Of a stretch of 64,000 nt of DNA, positions 1-11,495 are shown one piece after another. A program made the position numbers and the translations under genes. The number at the start of each line of letters is the position of its first letter. Within the stretch, counting starts at the first letter, position 1. This DNA is from Lepidodermella squamata. Lineage: Eukaryota > Gastrotricha. The stretch is taken from the NCBI GenBank assembly GCA_047495785.1, contig JBLDXI010000042.1, forward strand, positions 3,906,001-3,970,000, in the 5' to 3' direction. Below the pieces are notes generated by a model. That model was given only the letters and a program-made list of their open reading frames with translations, was not told where the DNA came from and did no database searches.

Positions 1-171
1 TGACACAACTTGTTTTAATAATAATAATAATTGTGTAATTTATATCCAGATCATAAACAATAATCGCAGAAAACATCACAACTAAAACACCCAGCTATTT
101 TCATATAAGATCAGTAATTACTTCGATTAATTTCGCTTCGAAAAATTAATTATGTGTTGAAAAAGTCTGCC

Positions 172-3100
172 TTAATTCGAAAGTTGGCGGTTTTGGATCG
201 AGTCAGCCACCATGCCGCCTCGACCGCCGTGCTGCGACTGGTAGACACCAGCCCCGCCGCCGCCTGGTTGCTGTGACGGCGGGATGCCCAAGGCCGCATT
301 TCCACCGGGATGCGCCGTTTGCAGCAGGTCATGCCACGCGCGGCGTAGACACTGTTTCAGCTCTAGGTAGGTCTGGATTAGCACGATGCGTTCGTCCGGC
401 GAGACCAGGCAAACTGGTTCTTGAACGCCGGCGTCGAGTTTGTTCAGCGACAGAACCACGTGACCCATGTCGATCCAAGGTTGACTGTCACTGGTCACCT
501 GAAATTAACGCAAAGTTTAATAAAAATTGTATAACCATTTCCAGTTCGACATGAGAGAGAAAATGTAGTGAAATACTTATTTAGGCCAATTTAGCTGAGG
601 AAAAGATTTGGCCAGGTGGATGAATAAGCCCAAAAGACGAAAATTAACTTATGGGTAACTAAACTAACTTTTGAAAACGCTAGGTTTATCCCCGAAGCTT
701 CGAGATGCTAGGGAGAAAAAACAATTAAGATTGAAATTCGGCAAATATATGCAACAGAATCCGGCTGAAATTCTCAAAACGAAACCAGTTTCCTTAGAAT
801 AAAAAACTATTCGAGCAACTAACTATTCAGGAGGCATTTAAAATCGCGAACTGCATCCTTTTTAGATATTGCTATTAAAAACTAATCTCGGTCATAGACC
901 CCTATTACTACTCCGAAAATTACCGCAGTCCAGAAATTGCGACCGCGAATATCCCCAAATCTGAGGTATTTCCACCTCATGACGCATGTCAAAGGATCAG
1001 AGAGGGCCGAACTAGCTTCGCAATTATGCCGTGGCAACACTTAGTTCGAAAGTGCGGTAGATCTTTTGTTAGGAGCTTTAAGGGGAAAAATAATAAAGAG
1101 TTGAGTGCCTTTCAATCAATCAAAATCAAATGCACGCAGCGGGTGCATGAAAGTACCAAGTGCGACATTTACGAATAATACTATGAGTTTAGACCAAGCT
1201 CGATTCACAAAAGAAATGATGCCGTAAATTTTATGATCAACTCATAGATATCAGAATCGTGTTATTACGACTTTCGTTTATGAGCCATCAAAAAAATTGG
1301 TATTCTACTACATAATTTCAAAGTTTCCTCATAAAATATCGATGTTTCTTCATGTCTTCTGAAAGGTATCAAAAAGTAAACAGAGAAACGATAGGCCAAC
1401 TGATGACCAGGAAAATTTAAAGTTTAATGACAGTTGAAATTAAATATGCAAATGGTAAACAGGAATAAAATAATCCGGAGAAATTGGGTCCAACCGGCTA
1501 ACATGACCAAACCAATTATCACCGGGATTTCCAAGTATTCTCTATAATGAATTCAGAATTCGAGGGAATCGCAAATAATTGATGAAAAATGCTCCTCGCA
1601 AGTTCAATTTTGAAAAAATGGGACATTTTTCTGCAAAATGCTGCAGACTGAAAAATTGGAGGCATGAAGCTCACCAAGATATACGGGAGAATGGTCCAAT
1701 CGATTAAACCTAACGATTTACCCAACTCCAAGATCGCAGGTTTCACCGGAATAAGCTGATATACTAAGCCACCCTGGGAAACTGGGAGTTTCATAAAGGG
1801 AAAAACTGGGCTCAAAATTGGCAAGGAAACTCCTAAAATAGTGTAATTGGATTTTGTAGCCTAAATTACTATGAAAAACAATTTAACGGAGTATAATTTA
1901 GCAGGACACAATCCACTCCCTAAACTATTAGTGTAGTAGTAAACATCTTTAATGTACAGTAATAGTCCAGGGCGGCGTAACTAAATAAGTTGCCAGACAG
2001 TCTCTTGGGACTTTTTCAAATAGCAAAACAAGCCCAGTAGGCTAAATATGCCAAAAATAGAGACAATTTAAGAAAAATCAATACCTGATGGAAGAGGTAG
2101 TCGCGGAACAATTTCAGCTGATAGCGATCGCCAGTTTCAGACCAGGTTGTGTCTTTGCCGAGGTGAGACCGGTCGCAAATCATGCCGATTTTGCAGACTA
2201 GTCGGAACAACCGACCATTGTGTATTTCCTTGCCCAGTTCATCCTCAAGATAGTCGTACTCTTTCAAAATAGCATCGAACTGCGCGAAAAATTTCGACCC
2301 GATGTAGCTGTAGAACTGTAAGTCGATAAATTGCATTAAAGTTAACAGAAAAATCAATATCTATCAACTCACTTGATCGACCCTGATGTTCTCGAAACAC
2401 AAGGCGTGCGCGAAATTATAGAATTGATCGGAATAGCTGCGCCGGACTTGCTCGAGTGCCTCGTCGCGGTTGTCGCTATTCACCGTCTGCCCGTACGCTA
2501 GACTGAGGACGATATTAGCAAATAGCCGCATATCAGCCAGACGTTCGTCATCGGTATGGCCGAGCGCGCCTTGAGGCGTCAACTGACTGCGCCCTTCCAC
2601 GAAATCCATCACCCCGATCCAGTTTATCCGCAACCGCGATTTCGAATAAACCAAAATTTTCGACATGAACAACGAACGGCACGCTAGGTTATTCGAATGG
2701 AGCGTGTATAACGCACTTGCGATTTGAATGATAAATGACCATAGCTGCGATTCTTTCAGTAGCGGCGTCGCAGAACCAGGTCCGCCGGTTTTTCGAGTTT
2801 TCTGAAGCCATTGCAGGTAACGAGGCAGCGTTTCAGCAAGAGGGTGGTAATCATATACGAGTACGAGGGAAGAGTCGCCGAAAGATCGCGAGATGAAAGC
2901 GTTTCTCAGCTGCGCTACGTTCGGGTGACGCATTTTCTTCCAAATGCTTTTCCATGCGTTGAAAGCTTCCGTGTTATTGGAGTTGAAATTGTGAATTCGG
3001 CATAGGCAGTACACTTGATGGTCGAATTTGTCGACCGCTTTATAACACGACGTTATTAGCCCCACCAATGATTGCGACATGTGGCTAGGCACGAGCTCCA

Positions 3101-4205
3101 GCACACATAAACCATGATAACGACCCTCAACTGTCGTTGGCAGGTCAGAAGGGGGAGGGATAGGGAATAAACCGCAATGTAAAGCTCGCTGCCTCCTCAA
3201 CATATCGTGCCTTATGCTGTAAGTCGCGGTATTAGTGCCCGTTGGAAAAAATCCGGGCAAAAAGTCTTCAGCAGCTAAATCGCGAACATGAGGCGCTTGG
3301 CCCTCGAAGGGCGGCAGAGCCATGTCGGTCAAATCGTGTTGGCTTATAAGGGCTGACATGCCGTTGTACGCGGCTTGTCGCTGCATTTCTTTGACGACAG
3401 CCGCGCTGCCGAACTGGGCGTTATTCGCCGCCATTTGCTGCTGGTGAGCAGCAGCAGCGTGCATCGCCATCTCCTCGTGAACACTCGACATGCCACTCAT
3501 ATCAGGCGCTCCTGGAGGCATTCCCATAGAAGGTGGTTGCCTGGAATTAGACATATTATTACCGAATGGTTGTTGCTGCTGGGGCATGAATTGATTTTGG
3601 TACTGGGGGTACCGCGCCATTTGTTGTTGCTGCTGTTGTTGCTGTGGCTGAGGCTGCTGCGGGGCTTGCATCCTTGAATACATAACAGGCGATACCCTTT
3701 GCTGAACGCTGTAGTTATTGAAATCCGCGGAACCAGTTTGCTGAAGGAGATGAACCGGAGGACGAATTCTCGAATCATTTGCTGGCATAAATTGAGCTGA
3801 AGCATGCGGTGTCGGTGGTGTACGAGGAAAAAACTCAGACGCTGCAGGATTTGGCAGCTGCTGTTGAACTTGCGACAACCGTAGCTGTTCGAAGGCCATT
3901 AACTCGGGAGAATTAGTTTGGCCGCCAGCCATGGGACCGTTGTAACTAACAGCACTGGGTCCCGCCTGGCCGAAGATAGGGGGTACTGCCGATAACATAA
4001 TTCGGTCCCTCATTGTTGGGTCAGGGAACATTTGATGGGGCGACGCGGATGTCATTTGACCAAGCTGCATGCTTCCGGGGTGTTGAGGCAATCCTTGGCC
4101 AGGGAAAAGTCTGTTAGCTGTGTTTGATGCGGGATGCTGCGGTAGGCCAACCTGACTGCTACCACCGGAGTTTAACGGTGCGAAAGAGGGAGCAGTCACG
4201 TTCAT
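172..4205 (-). CDS. PAN3: PAN3, poly(A)-nuclease deadenylation complex subunit 3
   Basis: PAN3 is the regulatory subunit that recruits the PAN2 exonuclease to poly(A)-binding protein and starts cytoplasmic mRNA deadenylation. Three exons join in phase: 4205-2373, 2315-2085 and 498-172, giving 796 residues (human PAN3 is about 890). Residues 1-10 fit the PABP-binding PAM2 pattern (N2, A5, F8, P10). A low-complexity Q/P/M-rich stretch follows to about residue 280. The pseudokinase spans about 330-610 and, as in the family, lacks HRD and DFG. Exons 2-3 encode the C-terminal knob, with the family signatures KEYDYLEDELGKE, TWSETGDRY and LNKLDAG. There is no N-terminal CCCH finger. Intron 2 (2084-499) is 1.6 kb and shows no further gene. 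A six-codon upstream ORF starts near 4226. It is divergent from the UBX-like gene. Identification is very secure. Confidence 0.95.
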
Positions 4206-5573
4206 AGAAAAATTACAATCATGTACAGTGAACCTATAGTTGGAAAGATAACATACATGATTGAAACATTTCGAAAAAAAGCCAAAATACGTTTCAAATA
4301 GGGGCGATTGATCTACCGTAAAATCAATATTAAAAGACAGAGTAGAGAGTTCTTATGAGGCATTGCCCCAATCCCTATTGTAAGCATGTATAATAAAAAA
4401 TAAAACCGAATAGCATGGCAGGGTGCCACGACACGTGAATTTCTCAAGCGGTAACCCGAAGCTCGAGGATCAAAACTGGAGCAACTTTCGTGGACATGCA
4501 AGTTTCGAGTAGAAAGTAGAAAGCACAACGCAAAATCCGCAATAGCATATCGCTAACGGCAAGGCATAGATGGCCCGCAATATCATAAATAGATCCTTAG
4601 CCCAATTTGCGAGTGTTGCCGCAGCGTTAACATGATTCTGGTAACAAGGTGCAAAAGGCTAAAGTTGGGAGCCTCGAATGAACCATGGTATCCGTCTCTT
4701 CATGCCACTCGCAAGGTGCGAGTTCAGCCTATGGAAAGATGACAGAAAGTCACAAAAATGTTAGATCGGCGGTTCAGTGAGCAGTGAATATATATTGTTT
4801 CCAATTCTACAAGACGTGGTGTTGGTCCAGAAGTCTTCTTAACCTTGCAATATTCGGCAACTCTCACCTTTCATTTTCTCTCGCAACTATTCGCTTTTCT
4901 TTTCCAATCAGCCATTCGACCTTCAGGAACATCGGGCCTGATTGATATATAAAATTAATTTTCTACATCAAATAATTAATTTTGTAGCATCATTGCTCTT
5001 GACAATTTAAGTTTTTCTGCCGCGAAATGGCGGGAAATGTTGTACTTTTTTCCCAAAGCTACAAAATGCCCCTTCTGAGCAGTTGCCTGGAAAATGCTGG
5101 AATTTTAGGGTCTGGTTTGACCCACTTTGTGTGTGTGTGTGTGTGTGTGTGTTTCCGCGGTCAGAGGGGCGAGCGCCGAGCTAAGACTTTCCGATACTGA
5201 AACAGGAGAATTGTCTCAATTCTAGATGCAGTGTACCCGAAGAAGGCAGGCCAGGGAATCTAGACTGCGAGCGAGCGATACTTATTTTTAGGGAGTTTAG
5301 GAATAGGAGAATGACAGGGCTAAGTATATGCGATAAGATCAGAAATTGGCCCACTGTAGTTTTCATACTATTTTGCCGCTGTACGTAGAAATTCAACTAA
5401 ATTCGACGACATTCTAGTTGAATTATTGATTTTCTACCAAATAGTTGATTCAAATTCAATCCGAGCCATTTGATGGAACAAAAATTCACCAGACACTGTG
5501 CCTAATTATTTCCATTTTGCAATTTTCTAGGTTTGTTTTGCATTTGCGCGATGTGTTGACTTCATTGAGTATC
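4206..5573. other. Intergenic region between divergent genes; GT microsatellite
   Basis: No coding region is recognisable between the PAN3 start and the UBX-like gene start. The region probably carries both promoters. A (GT)n run of about 12 units lies at 5129-5152. Short ORFs on either strand have no recognisable content. Confidence 0.6.
5129..5152. repeat. (GT)n microsatellite
   Basis: An uninterrupted alternating GT tract of about 24 nt lies in the intergenic region upstream of the UBX-like gene. Confidence 0.9.
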
Positions 5574-6141
5574 ATGCCGCAGTACTCTGGTAAGATTCAA
5601 TCGTATTGGTCGGAGCTGTTGTGAATTGTTCGTTTTAGATGGGCGATCATCGCGCATAGAATCGCCTGATTCTGGTCGCGCTTCAGTATTATCAAAGTAT
5701 AGCAGTCCACTTCCGCCAATCAAGCCTGGGAGGGGCGGGCAACCAGAACTTAAGCCACCAGCTACAGGGGCTACTTCGAATGGACGGGCTGTAACGAATG
5801 TAGCAGCTAAATTCAGCGTCGGCGGCAGTGGAACTCTCAGCAAAACCCCAACTGCTACGCCTAAACCTCCCGAGAAGCCGAAGTCTCGTCCGACACGATC
5901 TGACATTGTTGCTGCTTTAGAAATCGCAATCAAGCTTCCAAACGGCACCAGAATTATCGGAACCTTCAAAGAATCTGATCCTTTATCTGCGATTAAAGAT
6001 TACGCCCAATCGAAATATGGCCAGTCTTTGACCGATTTCGATTTAGCTGAAACTCCCTCGAAGATTTTTTCAAACCCTTCTCAGCGTCTGCGTGGAATTA
6101 AAATTCAAAACAAGCAACTGCTTTATCTCATCGAACGTTGA
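5574..6141 (+). CDS. UBX-like domain protein (small)
   Basis: Two exons, 5574-5589 and 5639-6141, are separated by a 49-nt intron and encode 172 residues beginning MPQYSDGRSS. The first 100 residues are rich in S, P and G and look disordered. Residues about 103-172 resemble a UBX/ubiquitin-like fold: a beta strand AIKLPNGTRIIGTF, a helix DPLSAIKDYAQSKY, then a final strand NKQLLYLIER. UBX domains usually bind the p97/VCP ATPase. This assignment rests on pattern recognition only, and the canonical FPR loop is not evident. AATAAA lies at 6241-6246, and the carrier gene starts 150 bp after the stop, suggesting a two-gene transcript. An alternative is a lineage-specific ubiquitin-fold protein. 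Confidence 0.6.
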
Positions 6142-6240
6142 CTTTACTCATCATCTGTGATATTTTACTACCCGACCACTGATATTATGTGTGATTTTAT
6201 TTCTGATACTCCGTTGTTACCGTGAATGCCTTGATTTTTT

Positions 6241-6275
6241 AATAAATTACAACCTTGCATTAATTTACCTTTCAG
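6241..6275 (+). promoter_or_regulatory. Intercistronic poly(A) signal and likely trans-splice acceptor
   Basis: AATAAA at 6241-6246 is followed 29 nt later by TTTCAG ending at 6275. The carrier start codon lies 16 nt further on (6292). No exon with a matching donor is needed before it. This arrangement is typical of nematode operons, where the downstream message receives a spliced leader. It is an inference from spacing and motif. Confidence 0.5.
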
Positions 6276-6291
6276 TGTTTAAATTGTAATC

Positions 6292-7333
6292 ATGTCTAAG
6301 GAAGGCGAGGTTCCAATGGGTCTCAAGTTCGCTTTTGGCGGCGGCTCTGGGTAAGCCAATCTAATTTTCTAGTAAACTGGTGAATATTTTGTTGCCCATC
6401 AGGATGCTGGCGTCGTGCTTCGTTCATCCTATGGACGTTCTGAAGAATCGAATGCAGATGCAAGGCGAAGGAAGCAGATCTCGCGAATACAAAACATCAT
6501 TGCACGTCTTAGCTGCAGTTGTTCGTAACGAAGGCGTCATGGCTGCTTACTCAGGCCTTAGCGCAGGTCTTTTACGCCAAGCTACTTACGCTACTGTTAG
6601 ATTGGGAACATACACAATGCTCTTTGAGAAATTTTCTACAAAAACACCTGAAGGCAAAACTAAACCACCCTCGTTCCTGGAGAAAACGTTAATAGCTATG
6701 GCAGCTGGTTCTTCCGGGGCATTTTTCGGCACTCCAGCTGAAGTATGTCTCGTTAGAATGACCATCGATGGAAAATTGCCGCCGGAGAAGCGGAGAAATT
6801 ACCGTAATGTCTTTCACGCTTTGTACCGAGTTGCCTCAGAGGAAGGTCCTCTTGCAGTTTTTCGAGTATGTTTAACCTAAATCGAGTGAGAGGAGCAATT
6901 CTATTTAATATCTTAGGGCGTTGGACCTACAATTATTCGAGCTATGGTCACAAACGTTGCTCAGCTCGCTTCGTATTCACAAGCGAAAGAAATGATTCTA
7001 TCAACCGGTTACTTCAGCGATAATATTGTCACTCATTTCGGAGCCGGTATGCTGAGCGGTTTCCTCACCGCTTTCGCCTCGCTCCCAGTTGACATTGCTA
7101 AAACTCGAGTGCAAAATATGAAAATCATCGACGGCAAGCCTGAATACAGAGGCATGATGGATGTCATCCTTCGCGTGGTCAAGAATGAGGGAGTCGTCAG
7201 TTTATGGAAGGGATTCACGCCTTATTATCTTCGCATCGGACCTCACACTGTTCTTACTCTGATTTTCTTGGAACAGGTCAATGGACTTTACGCTAAATAT
7301 GTTTTGGGTAAAGATCGTGTTGGAGGACTCTGA
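6292..7333 (+). CDS. SLC25A11: Mitochondrial 2-oxoglutarate/malate carrier (SLC25A11)
   Basis: This inner-membrane antiporter exchanges 2-oxoglutarate for malate in the malate-aspartate shuttle. Exons 6292-6350, 6403-6865 and 6917-7333 join in phase to 312 residues, matching the family's usual 300-315. The three mitochondrial-carrier signatures are visible: HPMDVLKNR, TPAEVCLVR and LPVDIAKTR. Family-specific stretches include LSAGLLRQATY, VAQLASYSQAK and WKGFTPYYLRIGPHTVLT. The start MSKEGEVPMGLKFAFGG was chosen because it leads into the first transmembrane helix in the usual register and lies just after a TTTCAG acceptor. It probably shares a transcript with the UBX-like gene upstream. Confidence 0.96.
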
Positions 7334-10300
7334 GAATTGAACCACGAACTATGACCAATAATTTGTGTTAAATATTGCATATTTTTCGCGCCGGTTCCCT
7401 AATTTTGCATTATTGATTGAAGTATTATTGAGATGGCAATCCTAACCGCTTTAGCCATAGTTCACTTTCGACGAGCTCCTGGTGTTGCCGCATAATAATA
7501 TTTCCTTTAGCGTTTTGCGAAACCATATTGATGTTGTCTTTCCGAAATTTAGTGTAACTAATGTGCTCAGGTTGGTGCTAGCCTGACGAAGTTATGTTAC
7601 AAATTGCTCGTTGACACAATACTTATTTGTTGATGATTTGAAGCTATAAAGCAATGAATTTGGTTGTAAAACCTCAACGAAACTAGTAAAAGAGCGGTCT
7701 CAAATCATTTTTTTATTGAATCCCTTGATGTTGGTTTTCTGCGATCACCAGCAATGCCGGTCGCATGGTTCGGACCGTGATAATTGAGGATCACTGCCTT
7801 CAACTCGCTAACTGTGCGCTTTCAATTGTTGGGGAATCTTTCATATCGAAAAAAGCTTTCCAAAAATTGATAGCTCAGACATTGGTGGTGAAGTAATTTG
7901 GCCTCGTTAAAACTTCGCGAAGACCTCGAAGCTGTTTTATGAGTGATAGGTAGAAATAGAGAAACTTCCATCAAAATCCGTAAATTCGTAATATGCGATT
8001 TGGAAATTATGCGAAATGAAAGGGTTTCATCCGTGGAATTTCTGCCTTACAGCCGTCGAATTACCTTCGTTATTTATAATAGCGTCCACTGTAATAATTG
8101 ACCTTCGATTAACTGCCCCAATGGTTAATTTTGCGGGGCGAAATCCGAAAAAGGAGGAAAGGACGAAAACAATGTGTTATATTGTCTTTTGCCCTGAACG
8201 CTATCTAGAGGGTCAAAAATTTTTCTTCAGGATTTGATTCCCGCATATCCAAATGGTCTGCTCAATGAACATTTTTTCCTCGCGAGTCCAAAAATTGATT
8301 TGAAGACTCGATGGTCTTGAAGTTACCCATTTGGCGTCTCAAAGTTCAAAGTTCATCCACGGATCTCCTATGCCATCCCAAGGCAATTGACAAGTTTCCA
8401 CAAAATAATATCTGGCGCGGGTGCTTCCATCGCGATCATAGAACATAGGAGATTGGAGATAAATTTACAGATACTTGTTCATTTAAGAAAGCTGTTACAA
8501 GGAATTTGGTAGCTGGTGCTGCACTTGAACTCACTCTAATTGAGATTGTTTTAGTTTCGATTTCACACCTAAGTTCGGTCGATAAATCATTCGCAAATTT
8601 TTCGCTCAACCACGCATAAGAATACGTTATACATATTACCGAGGGATTCCTCGCATCATCGAAATTCCTCAAAGCTCAAAGTTGCATTGAATTGAATTCC
8701 GCGGATAAATCCAAGCACGTGCTGGCGTCTTGAAAAACTGATTTGCGAAGCATGTGCCAGCTCTATAGTTAAAATTGCCACACTTTCGGCGCCAGGTGTA
8801 GTGAGAAAAAGGTGGTAAAAAGGACTAAAGCAAGAATCAAGCAGAAAAACCGAACGATTGAACGGCGACGCGAGAAGCGAGAGGTGACTAAAACTTTAAA
8901 CGTAAAAATGTACTGCGGCTAAAATAAATGTTAGATGCTGCAAAATATAACCAAAAGATTAAAATACTACATCAGTTTTCTGAATTTTTGTATTTTAATG
9001 TAAAAGCTATTATTGACACAATTTTTCTTTAACTTATCATCCCAAGCCCTAACTTATCATCCCAAGCCCTGTTAAATAACTTATCATCCCAAGCCCTGTT
9101 AAATCACCAGAAATGGTGTCAGGGTCTAACATCCATCCATCCATCCATCCAACTGAGTCATCGATCTCCGGGCATTTCGGGAGATGCCCGCATTTTCGCG
9201 GCATCTGCCTTCTGCCTTGCTGGCCTCTGGCCTTCTACCTTCTACCTGGGTCATCGATCATCGGTATTTGCTATGTGCAGAATGCATCCAGCAGCTGAAG
9301 ATATATTGTGTGATCAACTTTCATCTCGTCTATAAATCTTATCCTTAAATGTAGATGGTTGACGATGATTAGTAAGTATAAATCCTAGTGTTGAGCGTGT
9401 CGCATGTCGCACATTTTTATTGGAGCGGAATGGTAGCATTATTGCTTGCCGCTATTTGATCGCCTGCAGTGACTGGCTGGTCTTACTGCTTACTGCGTGG
9501 GAAACGGAATCATTTGTCATGGTTATCTTTACTGTCTGCTGTAATAGCTAATAAGCTAATCCGCCTGATCATGTAAGATTCTTCCAGTCAAAAGTACTCT
9601 CGTTGTTTGATGTTACAACTAAGGGAAAATTCGTATTATGATCTTTCTTCTGGCTTAATAATGTTAAATTCGTGACTTTGCTCACATATCTCTTGATATC
9701 TGGAATCGACATTAGCGGATATAGTTAGTAATGAGGATGCACGATCACCTCTAGACTCCGCATAATGCAGAATAGAGAATAGACGCTGATAGCGCCTTTT
9801 CCTAGGCAACCACGAAGGACCCTTAAACTGTCGTGTTTTTAAAGTAAAAATGTCAAGTTTTGAAGGACTGCATACTGAGTTATTTTCGAGCTCAACTCAT
9901 TTTATGGCGAGTGACGAGTTATCACTGCTTCCATTGTGGGAATAATTAGCTTTGCAGTTTCATGGCAATAGATGAGGCGACAACTAGCAAAAGATGACGA
10001 ATAACTAACTTCTAGACATGATAACATCCCTCTGAGACTCACCTACACTTCCACGCCTTGTCACTTGTCATGCTACTCAACATTCGATCGCCGTCTGTAC
10101 TACATCTTGCCCGCGCTTGTTCTTTTTCATGTGTCCGATCTTGATGGGATCACTGTTTAAAATCTGGTGTCTATATCCTTCTTCGTTTTTCTCGAAATTC
10201 AGCAGCTCGGTCAAATGATGAGTACAGGCATTAGGCATGAGATATGACGAATGGAGCTAGACACAATCAAAGTTAGGCTTAGCATTAATGCCCGGTGCCC

Positions 10301-11495
10301 TTTTATTGCTGTTGTCCTTGCCCTAGCCAATTATTCCATTCTTGATCTGCTATTAATATGTTCGCTACCCATTATTACATTCTGAAGCTAGTCCTTTTGC
10401 AATTCGGGATTTGACAATATGAAAATCGTCTTTTTACATCAACAATTAACGTTTGCGTCATTATGCTGTACATAATTCATCTTACTTGAATTCTGCATTG
10501 TTGCTCTTTTAGTTGATGGCCTTTTTTGCCGGCTTGCAAGCTGTAGTAAAATTATAGATGCTATCGAGAACGAATTAGCAGTTAATTTTTAGGCAAATTA
10601 TTAAAGAATCTACCAATATTTGCTGAGCAATTCATTCGCATCAATTTTTTTTAGCCGAGATGAACCCTTCTATGCAAACCTTTCTATTCTCTCTAGTCAT
10701 AATTTCGTTGAACCTGCATAGCAAGCATTTATTCCGTGGCTTTGATCTGTTTCACTTCATGCATCACTTCCGCCATTGACTGCGGTCTGTATCTAGCTTT
10801 ACATCTCATCGGCATTATACAAAAACGTTTGCTTTGATGTTATTTGATCCGGCATGTATTATACACGTCGGATCTTGGCCTTTTCGATCACCATCAGAAC
10901 TCAGTAGCATCATTAAACAATGAAAGATAAATCTTATGCTGGTTTTTAGAGTATATCTAAAATGCTATGTTTGCTGCATAAAAATTACCCCATTAAGTAT
11001 TACAGGAGCGTACTGATTACGATTCCGGTTAATGTCGATTGCTAATCAAAATAAATAAGTAGCTGAACGTAGTTTTACGCCCCCACCGATTTCGAGAAAT
11101 TTTCCGGTTGCGTATGCTTATTTATATTTAATCATATTTTACGACGTTATATACTGCGAAAAAAGGATTACACATCGATTGATTTTGCGCTGCCATTTCG
11201 GTCGCGACTAATGCCATTTGTAGCGATAGTTACAGTTTTGCCGATAAATATTTTGCAATACTCATGGCCCTTGGCCCCAAAACAGAATAAATCAATTTGC
11301 TGCGCCGTTTTAGCGGATGCAGTCAGTAGTCTTCTTCAATTTATTCGATCGTATCACCACTTGAAATATTTTTTCACTGGCCCACGAGCGGAACACTTCA
11401 TCGTAAAATATTAACGCTGCATTTTTAATTCGTTTTTATAATATAGAATCGGCTTTTCGCATGATTATGTAATCTGTAACCCGAGAAGTACGACT
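7334..11495. other. Long intergenic region without recognisable gene
   Basis: I find no convincing coding exon over 4.2 kb between the carrier and Discs large. The region holds a three-copy 20-bp tandem repeat (9031-9097), a short (ATCC)n tract (about 9130-9151) and a small hairpin near 9170-9191. It presumably contains the Discs large promoter, and possibly untranslated first exons that cannot be seen by reading. Confidence 0.55.
9031..9097. repeat. Three-copy 20-bp tandem repeat
   Basis: A 20-bp unit (aacttatcat then cccaagccct) occurs exactly at 9031-9050, 9051-9070 and 9078-9097. The sequence gttaaat follows copies two and three, so the latter two behave as 27-bp units. Confidence 0.9.
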
